The translations under genes and the position numbers were made by a program. DNA of 64,000 nucleotides from Taeniopygia guttata. Taxonomy: Eukaryota; Chordata; Aves; Passeriformes; Estrildidae. Positions 1 to 15,900 of the stretch are shown in pieces. Within the stretch, counting starts at the first letter, position 1. Every line of letters starts with the position of its first letter. The DNA lies in the NCBI RefSeq assembly GCF_048771995.1, contig NC_133063.1, positions 66,087,014-66,151,013 of the forward strand, in the 5' to 3' direction. The notes under the pieces are model-generated. The model had not been told where the DNA came from. It saw only the letters and a list, made by a program, of their open reading frames with translations, and did no database searches.

Positions 1-2971
<2,971 letters not shown>

Positions 2972-3047
2972 GGCCCCCGTGGCTCGCTGCCGCGGCTCCC
3001 TGCGCGGCTTCCTCCCCGCCGCGGAGCAGGCGGCTCGGGCCCTTCAT
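2972..3047 (-). CDS. ANKDD1B: Candidate ANKDD1B first coding exon
   Basis: On the minus strand an ATG at 3047-3045 (G at -3) opens a frame of 25 codons, MKGPSRLLRGGEEAAQGAAA then ASHGG. The frame runs into a strong donor, GCC|GTGAGT, at 2971. The exon leaves one base (C). Joined to the TA that begins the 464-567 exon, this gives CTA (Leu), so the protein continues GG-L-LPDER, in line with human ..HELLLPNER. The Ala/Gly-rich content also suits the human N-terminus, although residue identity is weak. The same frame stays open upstream to about 3221, so an earlier start is possible. The splice join is an inference from phase and donor strength, not from transcript evidence. Confidence 0.5.
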
Positions 3048-3259
3048 TGCTGCCGACGCTCCTGCTTCCTCCTCAGCCAAAGGAAAGGGCTGCAGGCCGC
3101 TGTGCCGAGGGAGGTGTCCCGGCTGCCTGAGAAACCGGTTCCCAGGACGACAGCACCCGCAGCCGGGACAAACGCACCCCTGCGGGCACACCAGCGCAGC
3201 ACGCCGCTGCTGCCAGGACACCGCCGCGCGAAGGGGCAGAGCTGTGGAGCAGCTTTAGG

Positions 3260-4430
3260 AGTTTGTTTTCAGAGAAACCAAGCACTAAATACACTACATT
3301 TCTTGCCAGTGGCTAGGCACTGAACGGGATCATCCTTTACCCATCCAATCCCCCGCACGTCTTCACTAGTGGCTAGCCGTATGTGCCAGGAGCAATCAGC
3401 CCGCTCAAGCGCACACATCAGACAAAAGGTATTTCCGCTGCACCAGACAACTTTCGAAAAGCCATGCCATAAGCACATGAATACAGACACACAGAGGTAT
3501 CACAGCTTGGATGGGGTGCCTGGGGCCAGGTGGATGTAGTCATGGAGCTCTCTATGCAGGTTGAAGACCATTTTTGGGAGTTATTCTCATAATTGTAACC
3601 AGTGTTCACTGGACAGGAAAGGGTGACCATCCCTGCACTCCTGCATGCTTCACACAGCCTTAGGATGTGAGAGACTGAAGTGCTTCTGACATAAATTTGT
3701 ACATAACTATGCACATGTGGTAGCAGTTCACCCAATCATAAAACTCTTCAATTTTAGGTAAAAACTGATTGCATTTGCTTTTGTCAAAGTCCCATCAAAA
3801 CCAAAACACACATCCCCAAAGGTTCAGGTTCTATGAACTGACATACTGAGATCCATCTAACCTACCTATTTCTCAACTTATCCTGACATCCATTATGAGT
3901 TTGGTCTTTGGTATTTCCTTTCACATAGACAACAATTTTTCTGCAACAGGGCATAATTTTTTTAAGGACTACATTGAATTTTACTTTAAAAATAGCCTTT
4001 CATATTTCTATTTCAATATAAATATAGCAAAAGTAGTTCCAAGAAAGCAGAACCACCAGTATCCAGCCTCACACAGTTGTAGATACATTGGAGTTGCTTT
4101 CTGTAGTTTCTTCTTAAATTAAATTCCACAATCACATTATTTTCCAAGATGACTAACACCATACCTGTCCATAATAAAATTAATCTAAAAAACTCAAGAG
4201 TTTGTAAATTTAACGAATTTGGATACAAAAACTATTTGCTCAAATTCTGCTTACCTTAGATCAAGAGATTTAACAGTTCTTATCGTCTTTAAATATTACT
4301 GGTATATAGAGGCTGTGATATAAAAAAATCTTTACAATTGATATACCAGTCTGATACGGCAATTTCACCACCTGTACTTCCAGTAGGTGAATGTAACTCA
4401 GCTGAAAGAAAAAACAATCCTGGGAAAGTA
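3260..4430. other. Intergenic, POLK 3' to ANKDD1B 5'
   Basis: Unique-looking AT-rich sequence upstream of ANKDD1B. Open frames are short and unconvincing. No repeat or RNA gene was recognised. Confidence 0.5.
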
Positions 4431-5114
4431 AGTTTAGTCCCATTTTGGAGCACGTGGATGTCTGAGAGGGGCTGTGACCTCATGGGAAGCTCACACCAGA
4501 GCGGGGACCTGCAGACCTGTGAAGAGAGGAGCCCATGCTGCAGCAGCTTTCCTGGTAGGACTTGTGACACCGTGGGAGACCCACACTGCAGCAGCCTGTC
4601 TTTGGAGGACTGCACCCCATGGAAGAGTCACCCACACTGCAGCAGTTCACAGAGAGCGCTGCCCATGGCATGGACTCATGCTGGAGAAGTTCATGGAGAA
4701 CTGTCTCCCATGGGAGGGATCCCGTATGTTGGAGCAGGGGGAACATTCCTCTCCATGAGCAGGAACAAGGTGTGAGGAGCTGAGCATAAACTCCATTCCC
4801 TGTCTGTGTGCCACTGGGGGAGGAGGCAGAGCTGAGGAGAGACAGATGTGGGAAAGGTGTTTTTAAGATCTTCTTTTACTTCTCAGCCTGCTCTCATTTT
4901 TTTTTAGTGATAAATTCAATTCATCTAATTGAATTTAGACAAATTTTTTACATTATCTAATTAGAGCCTGCTTAGCCCATGATGATATTTCATGAGTGAT
5001 CTCTCCTGGTCCTTATCTCAACCCATAAGCCCTTCATTATATTTTCTCTTCCCTGTCCAGCTGCAGAGGTGAGCAAGCTTTGGTGGCTGCTTGGCATCCA
5101 GCTAGGGTCAACAC
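4430..5114 (+). mobile_element. 5'-truncated solo LTR of an avian endogenous retrovirus
   Basis: The element contains the imperfect internal repeats typical of a common avian LTR (recurring 'ccca..ctgcagcag / tggag' blocks, 4,480-4,740). It then has the segment 'gatctctcctggtccttatctcaaccc' split over 5,000-5,030, and ends 'ggcatccagctagggtcaac' followed by ACA at 5,114. The same 3' end occurs in the copy at 57,496-58,446. The 5' part seen in that copy is missing here, and no internal retroviral region adjoins it. It is an old, decayed fossil. The retroviral class is not certain (class II or III). Confidence 0.7.
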
Positions 5115-5384
5115 AAAATGGAATTGTAATAAATAATTTACAGTCAAACTATGAGTTTTATTTTCACATTAATACTGACACATCTACAACCTTTTCATGA
5201 CACTAGGATAACTCTATGACGCTTCCCTGTTAAACAAATGGCAAGGCAACTTTTGAGGCTAAGCCAACTAACTTATTTTTTCAAGCACGTAAGAGTAGCT
5301 TACTTTTTGCTATGTAATGCTTATGTAAAAATAGATGTTTTAAAGATACATACACCATGACAAGGTAATACTTACATTCTACAC

Positions 5385-5390
5385 TTTATT
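5385..5390 (-). terminator. Candidate POLK poly(A) signal (AATAAA), distal
   Basis: AATAAA on the minus strand about 1.5 kb beyond the POLK stop codon, and the last of three such hexamers noted before the LTR fragment. Use is unproven. Confidence 0.3.
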
Positions 5391-6557
5391 GAATCAGAGG
5401 TACAAACCAAAAAAGGGAAAGGTGTTCACTTTCTAAACAGCAGTTAGTTGACTTACGCTCCGTCAGCTGCTTTTATGTATTTCCTACCAGAAGTTCCCAT
5501 GTACGTCAACAGAACAGCTCATGCTGAGTGCTCACTGACCCAGTTTGAAAAATTTGACTGAATCAATTTACAGTCTGAACTAGTCCAGCTGATTTGGTCC
5601 GAAGCAGATAAGGGAGCACTGACATGAATTCAAATGACAGAGGTGTGGGTACAGTGGCATCTGACAAACAAACAGATAAGCAGGTAGAGATGGTGTAATC
5701 ATTCCAGCAATTCTGGAAACATATTCTGAACTGGCTTGGGCATTTAATACACACCATGTGTACATTTGTTTGTTTAAAAAACAAGCAAATCCCATTACAG
5801 TTGAACAACAAAATAGTTGCTTCTACAGCAGCCACATCTTTAAAAGACCTTGCAGTTGAAAAAGCAATTTGTATTTCCTACAGGGCTTGGCATTGTTTGT
5901 ATAACTTCTAAGAAACATGTTGTTATAATAAATTATTTGTCTGATAAATACTTAATTATAATAAAACACCTTTAAAAAATTTGGTGTGAACAGAAAAAAT
6001 CTAAACAGACCATTTTAAATATTTGCACTTACATTCCTCTTTCCACATATGCACTCACAGAAGACAATTTATTCAGAAATACAAAGTAACTTAAAAGAGA
6101 AAGATAGCTAAACAATAAGAAGGTTCATTATCTTGTACTTGCACATAATCCATTAATATTGCACCATGGAACCTTTTATTTAGAATAAATTTAGTGCTAC
6201 TCATTGGTAACAATTTCAAACTGTAAAAAAAATCTCAGTCCCTTTAGAAAGGCCAGAGATCAAACAGCATTTGTCTGAATATCCTGGAGGAATCATCTCA
6301 ATCAACAGATTTTTAAACATTTTTTAAGTAAGTGAAGTCATTGTTTATCTCACCACGATGAGTTCTTCAGATCTGGTCAATCAACTCTTACTGAAATAAT
6401 TTTCAGTAACAATGAAAGCTTGATAGTGCTCTCAGTTCTTGTTCTTATCCTGTGTAACTGTGAGACAAACACATTTTTGTGTCCACTATGAAGACAGACA
6501 TTAGCTGAAATCGAGCCACTCAACTCTTCTTTGTTATCACACAGTTAAACTCATAAT

Positions 6558-6563
6558 TTTATT
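6558..6563 (-). terminator. Candidate POLK poly(A) signal (AATAAA), proximal
   Basis: AATAAA on the minus strand about 335 bases beyond the stop codon. It would give a short 3' UTR. Use is unproven. Confidence 0.3.
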
Positions 6564-6895
6564 TTTACAATAGGGAAGACAGAAGTTCAGGTGTGGGAAG
6601 AGGGCCTTCAGCAAGTACAGTGGGGCACCCTAGCTAATGATTCCTGGGTATTCTAGGGAGCTAAATCAAAGTGCTAGCAAATTTTGATTCTTGGAAACAA
6701 GTGGGGAAAAAAGTATTATTCTCCAAAGAAAATAAAATAAAGAAAAAGAAAAAAAAAATCATTTTATCTCTTCTCTGTCTCAGACATCATGTTCTTGTTA
6801 CACAGGTACCTGAATCCAGCCTACTGCCAATGCTAAATTAACTTGCAGTCATAAAACTCCATGTAAGGCTTCATATAGAACACATTGCTACACAA

Positions 6896-6980
6896 TCATT
6901 TAAAAAACATTTTAATTGTATGTTTGGAATTGCTTGACTTGGCTTTTTTTGATACTGACTGTGAAGCTGTTAGTCCAGAC
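6896..6980 (-). CDS. POLK: POLK exon 14 (last coding exon)
   Basis: Encodes residues 839-866, ending [12 protein letters not shown] and TGA at 6898-6896. The end matches human KHTLDIFFK, the C-terminal PCNA-binding (PIP) motif. The acceptor TAG is at 6981-6982. Confidence 0.93.
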
Positions 6981-9900
6981 CTAGGGTTAAACAAAGAGGG
7001 AGGAAAAAAAAAACAGTAAGAAGTTAAAATACATAATGCATACCAACTCAGGTTTTACCACACTGAATGTTTTTCTGGACTTCATTATTTTAAAACAAGT
7101 TGGATACTCAGACTTTCAAAAAACACTTACCTTTTTGTTCCTTGTGATGGATTTGTGCATTGCTGTCCTTTGCTTAAACCTCCTTAAAAGTAATTGAAAA
7201 CAACCAAAATTAGTTACTTCAATAAAGAATGCTTCAGAAACTACATCGATGGAAGAACTTTTTTAAAAATCTAATCTATCTCAAGCAGATAGCATTTTAT
7301 TATCTTCAACTTGAATACTGTAGTTTATATTACCATTTTTAAAAGAGAAAACCAAAAAGCCTTTATGTTACTGAATTATAAGCAATTACTTTGAATCTTG
7401 TTACACTTTGCAGAAATATTTCAGCATAATGTAGTTGATTTTCAAGATGGTAGTTAAAAATCATGGTTTTAATTTTTTTATACTCCAGGGAGCAGAAAAG
7501 AAACTTCACCTAAAGTAAGTCTTCCATTTAAATTAAAACATGTTTGCACATGTAATAGCAATATCACTTTGAAAATTTTCTTGTAAAATATTCTTATTTT
7601 AAGTCTTAATTGTTTTATGAAAATTCTAACACATTAGCATTTTAATTTCTTTTTATAAGGTTCTTAAAATAGATTAGGGACTACTTTAAGCAGATACTTT
7701 ACTACCTGCATATGCACTCTAATCTGGCTGAAGATGAACTCTTTGTCAAAAAGAGGAACTACTTCAGAAAACATGAATGATAGTCCTGTGGCATGTTACA
7801 GGTGAAGTTATGTGATATATTTTATTAGCTATAAAACAGAATTGGAAGTTTCTTCCTTTAGGCAATAGTTCTCATCTCTATTTTTGCCAGCACATGATAT
7901 AATGAAGCCACTCTGTTAACTGAATCTGAAACAATAAAGGTTGATGATGTTCTCATTGATTTTCATTTTAATCTAGTGGCCTCACAAACACCTTTCTGAA
8001 TATGGTTGAGTGTAACCAACATACAATTTCCAGAAATAAGTAGTAATTAATGTGTCACTTTTGTGGCAGGTGGGAGGGTACTGACAAATTAACATCACAT
8101 TCATAAATCTAGTTTGTCATGAAAATCAATTTGATACTTTTTTAAATAAAAATGTTCACTCCTATATAGGCCTTACTTAAATAAGCTTGTTGAGAAAAAA
8201 ATTTCAAAGTTCATCATTGCCAAAGTATCTTAATTGCAAATACAGACAATTCTAATAATTAAACATATACTAGTGCATATACTTACCAGAGAGAAAACTG
8301 TTTGAGTTTTCCATATTATAAGTCTTAGTAGGAAAATCCTCTTTTTCTGTCAGCTCCTCGATAAGGCCTTTATTTAAGCAGACATCAACATGCCTGTTAA
8401 ATGCTGTAAGACTGGTAGTTTTCTGTTCTGAATTACAAACTGGACAAACAAGAACACTGTCTTCTTTGGTTTCAAAGAAACAGGATGAACTAGCTCCTTC
8501 TGTATCTTCAGTCTTGTCAAAATGGTCTTCATTGTCTTGTGATACTTGTTTGGGGAAGAAACACTGTTTCATACACACTTTTCTAGCAATGTCACTGAGA
8601 TTGCTGGGCTGTCGTTTGCTGGGAGATTTATCAGGTATCTGACTAAATCTTTCTGTGCTATTGTCAGTAGAGCTGTCAGATACACATGCAGACTGGTCTG
8701 TTCCTGATAATTGATCTGTTTTATTATTTTGACATTTAACAACCCACTCATTTTTAAATTGTGGAAGAAAGTTAGATGTATTTTCTCTTGAACTGTCGTT
8801 CTTGGATATTTCCACAGTATCTTTAACACACATCCCACTGAGGCACTCATCAATGTGTCTATTAAGTTCTTCCAAATTATTGCTGCTTTGCTTCTCAAAG
8901 CAAACAGGACAGGTGAAGATCTTACAAGCATTAGAATTCTGTAAATCTGCGACTTTCTTTGTTTCTTCCATAAAATTTGCAGGTGATTTATCATCCTGAA
9001 AGAGCTGCTTACCTCTGCTTTCATTTGGAGAAATATTCTCACTGTTTAGTTGTCTTGCTGCTCGCTTTTGATCAAAAAAACTCCCTCTATGAGCTTCTGA
9101 ATTTTTTGTGAAATACTTCTGGTTGGCCTTCTCTGGCTGAAGCCTAAGGAAACCAATTTCTTTTCCTGATTTTAAGAAACTTGTAATGCTTTTTTGTTGG
9201 TATTTCTTTTCTTCTTCAGTTAGAAATCCTGATACTCGTACACCTAATGATGAAAAAGAAACTTATAATAATAATTATATGAAACTTGATACTAACTCCT
9301 AGTTAAACCCTTTTGAGGTATACATTCACTCAATAAAGGCAAAATTTATCTATAAGAAAATGCTAGACTACTTCCAAATGCATCACAATGTCAATACAAT
9401 TTTATCAGGCCCAAGGACTAATCCAACAATATTGTTAATTTTATTACTCTGAAGTTTTAACTCATTGCATTATAGCACAAAGTTATAAATACTGTTACAT
9501 AGAATTCAGTCTGAAAGTTTTGCATGAACTTCACCCATCAAAACATTTTTCTTCACTTTCTAGTATCTTAGTCAAGTAAACTATATACCGCTCAATGTTT
9601 TCAAGCAGAACACATAAGCACCTGAAACATGTCTCAGGGTCAAAACACAGAGCTTACTGTCATCAGAAATGTTCACATCTCCTCCAGAACTCTGTACTTT
9701 CAGATCTGTAAGCGCTTCTGTTGTTGTGGTGCAAAGCAGATTTAAAAGCTCATTTAAAGCAGCAGAATTAAGCACTGCTATGACTCAAGTTTCTACCGTC
9801 ACGATGATGTGATAGCTGTTGCATAAAAAAGTACCACCTCAATTAGTAAAACTTCCTAAGTCACCATTCAGCACTCATTAGTAAAACTTCCTAAATTACT

Positions 9901-12900
9901 CAGCACAGATCTGTTCACTTTGCAAAAATTACCAGCAGTAGAAAAAGGATATATGCATTAATACCAGTTTTACTTTAAAGTACGGTGTGTTATTTCAAAA
10001 CACTATCAGATTTCCTAACTCTGAAAAGGAAGAATGAATTTGAAATATCTTACCCATAAGTCTTATCCGAAGAGGGTGAGGAGCAACACTATTGATTTCT
10101 GTTCCTAGCAGATCTTTAGCAACAGTAAATATTTCCTCCTCAGTAGAAACAGAAGACAGCACAGTCGAAGCTCTTGTTTTAACTTCAAAGTTCACATTCT
10201 TAAGCTTCAGTGTAACAGTTTTACCCTAGGAAAAAATACAATTTAAAAAATGTTTAAAATGTATGTCATATATGGCACAGTTCACATTAAGTTCACATTT
10301 TGGCTACAGATGCAACTTCTACCCCACTTTAAAAAAATTATTTCCTCATATGGAAATTTTCAGTGCCAGATATCCTAACTATGAACAACACAAAAGTGAT
10401 ACCTCATTACAGATTAATAGAAAAACTACTTCCTCCTGCACAGTGCTGTCACAACCACAGACAGTATTTGTGTTTGGCACTGGTATTTCCCTGGCAGCAC
10501 CTCTCAATTTGTGTGCTCTATAATGTCCGTCCAAATGTAAGTAACTAGCACTCTCTTTGGTGCTTTTGTAAGCTTAACCCTTTGTCCTCCTTAGCTCATC
10601 ACTTCCCCTTCAACCTATCTTTTGAGATAATCTTTTATGGCTGAAGAAGATTAACAATTATTTTATGTCTTAAATATAATCCCGTACATTACCGTAAGAC
10701 TTTCAAAGCAAATATTTACTCTTTCCAAGTGAAAAACAGGTATCTGGGGAGAAGGAATAAAGGGACTGTTTCTACTATTGATACCTTTGAATGGTGTGAA
10801 TAACTTGTCAGCAAGTTCGGCACGTGTCAAGTTTTTAAACTAAAAAACTGGCTACTGACTAGATCCTGTATGTATACAGGAGAGAAACAGTGTTTTAAAT
10901 ACATTAGGATTCCACAATTGACCAAAGCATGGATTATGGACAACCAGCTCTATTATTCCCTTACAAACATTGGTTTTAGAATAAAATGTTTACATGCCAA
11001 ACAACTTGATTTATTTTTCATATTTCAAAACTCGTTTTAATTTTTATCCTACACATATTTCTAGATAGCCACTCACACAACAACAAAATGCTGCATAAGT
11101 CATCCTAAACATCTGAAAATTAAAAAATTAAGACTTCTGAAGATAGATTGCATGGCATGATGCTGCTGAAAGCATTTATTCTAAAGCTGTATAGAATTGT
11201 TGGGAGTGCAAAACATCTTTTTGCAAGTCATCTTTTAATAATGAAAGTACAAAATAAAAAATAAAAGCTCAATAATAATAACCTGAATAATATAAATACC
11301 TTAAGTCCCTCTTTCTGTAAGTCTTGAGCAAGGTCTCTGCAGAGCTCGCGACACAAACTGTACTGGTCTTCTGCTGTGTTTATTTCACTGAATGTTCTAA
11401 GACAAAAATATTATCTTTTTCAGTATGAATCCTATAATATGTTCAGTGTCTGCAATCTAAAAGTATTTTTTATACAGTTAAACAATACTATAATCAAAAG
11501 AATGTTATATAGGTTAAAATTCTTACTTCAAGGCACAATGATTATTAAGGGGAATATTTTGTTTGCAAAATGTTTGAAAGGTCCTTCAAATAATGAAATA
11601 ATTTGGTTTCAATTTTTCATGCACTATTTGAAAATGATTCAAATTTAATGTCATTAATGCTTAAGTATTTGCAAGACAGAATACTAACAGTAAGTGAATT
11701 CATAGAGCCAGCCAAGTTATTTGCATTTAATCTCATTTGTACATACTGTATAACATCAGAAGAAAGCCAGGAGCTGGAAGTCAACATCAGAGCCAAATAT
11801 CAGAAATAAATAATGCAGATGCTAAGAAAAAGATGCCAACTAGGATAATTATGCCTAGTCTCAGAGGAGAAAAAGCTATCTTTCTGCCAAAAATGTTGCA
11901 AACTGCCTTTGCTAGAGCTTCTTGGAACAGAAATTAGTGTTATCTTTTTCTTTCACATTTGCTTTTCTGTAATAACATCACAGGAAAAGCAACATTAAGT
12001 TGTTTCAAGGGAAATGGAAAGCAAAACTTACAGACAGCACATGCTTTGGAAAAGTCTCATAGACAGATTATTCCATGTCAAATTTTATATTTACAAATGT
12101 AAGGTCAATAAAATTATAGTGGATTTTACATCTCTAAGTTATAGTCAGTTTTATCTGACTGTACTGAAAAGGCATCCTTTATTATGATTAACATTCCCCT
12201 AAGAATGTTTGCATACTGTCAAACTAATTGGATGAGTATTTCACTGTGGGTCTCATACCACTATCCAAGGAGTAACTCATACTATTTAGACAATTCTGCA
12301 GTGATTGAGAAGTTGTGGAAGTCCAAGGCTTGAAACGGACAGGATAGAGAGAATGCTATTTCAGGGTTGTCTTTTCCCCCATAGAAACTAGTTTCATGAT
12401 CTCAGTAGCCTGTAAACATTTCTGGTCTAAAACTGTTCCGATTTGAGGAAAAAAAAGAAAGGAAGAAAGCAATACAGAAAGATACTATAAAGATGTCCAA
12501 AATATCTGTCTGATTGCAAGGCAGCAAAACACTAAAGCCATAAATTTTTCAGCTGTAATGGTACCAAAATAGTATTGGGCTTATTTAAGCTGCTCACAGC
12601 TATTAAGTCTCAAAATGACAGGACTAAGCATCTTTTCTTACCACCTTTTCTAAAAAAACACATGATGATAGGGATAATTACTACAGTGCTTTATAGATTC
12701 TCATGGCAGAACTCATTTTTTAAAAGTTAACTACCTTCTTAATGAACTTTACTCTGGTAAAAATTTAAGTTAGGAAATACATGTGACTGCAGACTACTAC
12801 ACTGATATTGACATTAAGCTTAAACAGATAAAAAAAAATTCAAGCTATATTTCCACCTTATCTTATGGTTTAAAGATCATTTTGATGCATTAAAGCACTA

Positions 12901-15900
12901 GCAGAATTGGATGATAAGAGAATACTCAAACTGACAAATATACCTCCATGGAGTTCTGGAGCCCAGGACAAAAAATAATGCAAGCTTGAATCTTGATTTA
13001 GCAAGCTTGTTGTGTATGTGCATGTTTAAATAAATACACGATAAAATTACATAACTAATAAAAGAATACATTACTTGGTATTTAGTGCTTCCAATGGTTA
13101 ACACTATTTTTTCAATATTAAAGAAGCATACCTTTCAGTGCTCATACTTTTTCTTTCTCCATCCCTTTAAAGAGAAAAAAACTTTATTATACTTTCTTGA
13201 TGTAGAAATGCTATCTTTTCAATAAACTCAAAGTCAACCAAACATGCTCAAATAACTAACAGCAGTCTTTTCTATAGTCTGGATGCTAACTTTTTCTACA
13301 AATATTGTGTATCAAGTTTAAGCAAGTGTAAAAAGAACAACTTAAAAAATACTGTAGATTAAGTAAAAACATAGATCAGACATAGGTGTCTTTAAAAAAA
13401 AAAAAGTTTAAAAAACCAACCAAACAAGAAATTCCCTCAGAACTCACCTATTATATCAGAGGGAGTCAGATTAAAAGAAAAAACCAAAACCTACAAATCC
13501 TACTCTGTCTCAGCTATAACTGTGAAGTACAGCTATTAGAATCCCATACATACATGTATATTTGAATATTTCCTTTATCTGAGGAAATATCTTGCTTTCA
13601 GTCTAAAAGATTGTTCAGCTTAAAGTTGATGTGTTAAAGCTTTTTTTGTTTGTTGCTTTCTTTCTTCTTAGTGTTAATTGAGTATCCTTTAACAACTCTT
13701 CTGCATATAAGGAAATGCCTCAGAGCAATTTCAGGTCATTCTTCTCTTTTCAAGTATTGGAAAAAATAAATTTGGTATTATCAGATTTTCTTAAGAGAAG
13801 ATTGTCAGATACAATAACTATAAGATTAACTATTTCGTAAATACCCAGGTTTTAATACATTCAGTGCTTGCTTTTTCTAAACTAAAATCACTGAAATCAA
13901 GTTGGTGCTGACCAAAAAATTCTTAGACATTAAAACAATTAAACCATTAAAACTCCTAACCTTTGAAATGCTCCTTTTTTTTTCAAAATGTGCTGGGAGA
14001 TATCCCAGGCTGTAAAACACTTAACTAGGGTAAATAAGAAGAAAGAGTGTACCAATTTTTAAAAGACTGTCCAAGGTCTGTTTATATATTAACAGAAAAA
14101 GTATTTTGAAAACTGTGTTTTATCTTTTATCAAGTCACCTTCACCAAGTTAGTCTTACTGTATATTTTCAAAAATATTTTTATACTCTAGGTAGAAAAAA
14201 AACAACAGAAAAATTTGTGCTATCACATTACTGGACTCCAAACTGCTAACTACATATATTATTTTGTAGGCAAATGAAAAGAAGGGAAGATTATTGTCAG
14301 AGAAGTTACAAAAATAATTACAGTTACAGAATAGGTCTTTCAGAAGTGCATAAAATACTCTAGAAATTCTAATAAAATCAAATCATTATCCAGCTACTTT
14401 AAAATAGAATTTCATTACTGTGGAAAGGAATATCTTTAAAAAAGGAATTAATACACAATTAAGGCTCTTATTTAAATGAACAGTAAAATGCTATGTTTTC
14501 AGTCCTTTTAAAGAACATGTTTGGCTCCAGGGCAGGCTTAGAAATGACAAATATTGTTAAAAAGATATAATGCACTGCTAAGAGTGACTTCTCCCATCCT
14601 AAAAAGGAGGCTAAAAGCCATTAAAGTGCAGTCAACCTTTAAAGAACATATATTAAGAAGGATATAATAATCTTCAGTTCTATTCCACCAAATATTAAAA
14701 ATACATAATCCTGGTAAGAGAGACAGAAACTTCCCTGAAAATTCACCACCAAAGAAGATCAAATACCTTTGTTATTTTCCTTATAATCCAATAATCATAA
14801 ACAGCAATGAATATGGATTGTTTTTGAAGAAAAAAGAGTGTACAACTCTTCTCAGGACATCTCAGTTATGTTCAGCTATTTTGATAATTATAAGGTTATC
14901 TTGCATTGATTTCTTAACATACACTTACATATAACTTCCCTGACAAGATTGTTTAGATTTCATATTTTGATATGGCTGTACAAACCTTTGTTTTTTCATG
15001 TTTGGCTTCTGCATCTTAGACATAAGTATAACAATAACAGGCATCAGACATTTGAAAAAATATAGGAAACGAGTGTATTTCCGTAGTATTTGCCAATTAA
15101 ATAATATATTCAGTATGTAACATACACAAGGAAACATTCAGAAAACTGTTAACACAGAAGGAAGAAACCCCCATGGCTTACTTTTCAAAATGTGTTGAGC
15201 CCAAACCAAGGGAAATATCCAAGAAATTACGCCAAGATACCTCTGAAAAAAGAAGAGAAAGCAGCGCCCTCTGCTGGTAAAGTTCTGAGCAAGTCACAAT
15301 TCCAAGGGCTTTTAACATCTTCTCTGTTACTTTGCCAATACCTGGCACCTAGAAAAGAGTATCTAACATTATAGAGAAAAATTTCCATTTGTAGATCCAT
15401 TACTAAGAAAATTTGAATCAAACACAACAGGGAAGATTACATAGAAAATTCTGTATTTTCAGTAAAAATCTTGCTTCTAGAACATAAAAACATTACTTGA
15501 CAGAATAGTAAATGTCCTTGTGTCTCTTACCTTTCTAATGGGCAAGTCTTTTAAGAAGTCTAGCACTGCTAGTCTCTCAGGAGAAATTCTGTATTGGCCG
15601 TTAGGCTTATTATGATCACTGCACATTTTTGCTAACATTGTATTTGGTGCTATTCCTTAAAAACAAACAAAAAACATGGTAATTAAAAAAAAAAACATAA
15701 GACAAAGTTTAATTTCAACTTTCCAGTATCTATAAAACAAAGAGTAGCCTTTGCACTTGGAAAAGACTAAAATAAGGAAAAGAATTATCATTACTGATAA
15801 CCACATTTGATACAATTCTGCAGATATTTTGTGACCATCATTAAACAACATAAACACATGCAATACATAAAATATAACTTAAATAAAGTGCACTTCCTAT

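Larger units (their letters stand above)
5115..6895 (-). other. POLK 3' UTR and downstream DNA
   Basis: The sequence follows the POLK stop at 6896-6898 on the minus strand. AATAAA poly(A) signals on the minus strand occur at 6558-6563, 6175-6180 and 5385-5390. Any of these could end the transcript, and sequence alone cannot choose. No conserved gene was seen. Confidence 0.5.

Noticed and set aside
4338-4775. A 145-codon frame on the plus strand and its antisense partners
   Set aside because: Lies largely within the LTR fossil's internal repeats; not a gene.
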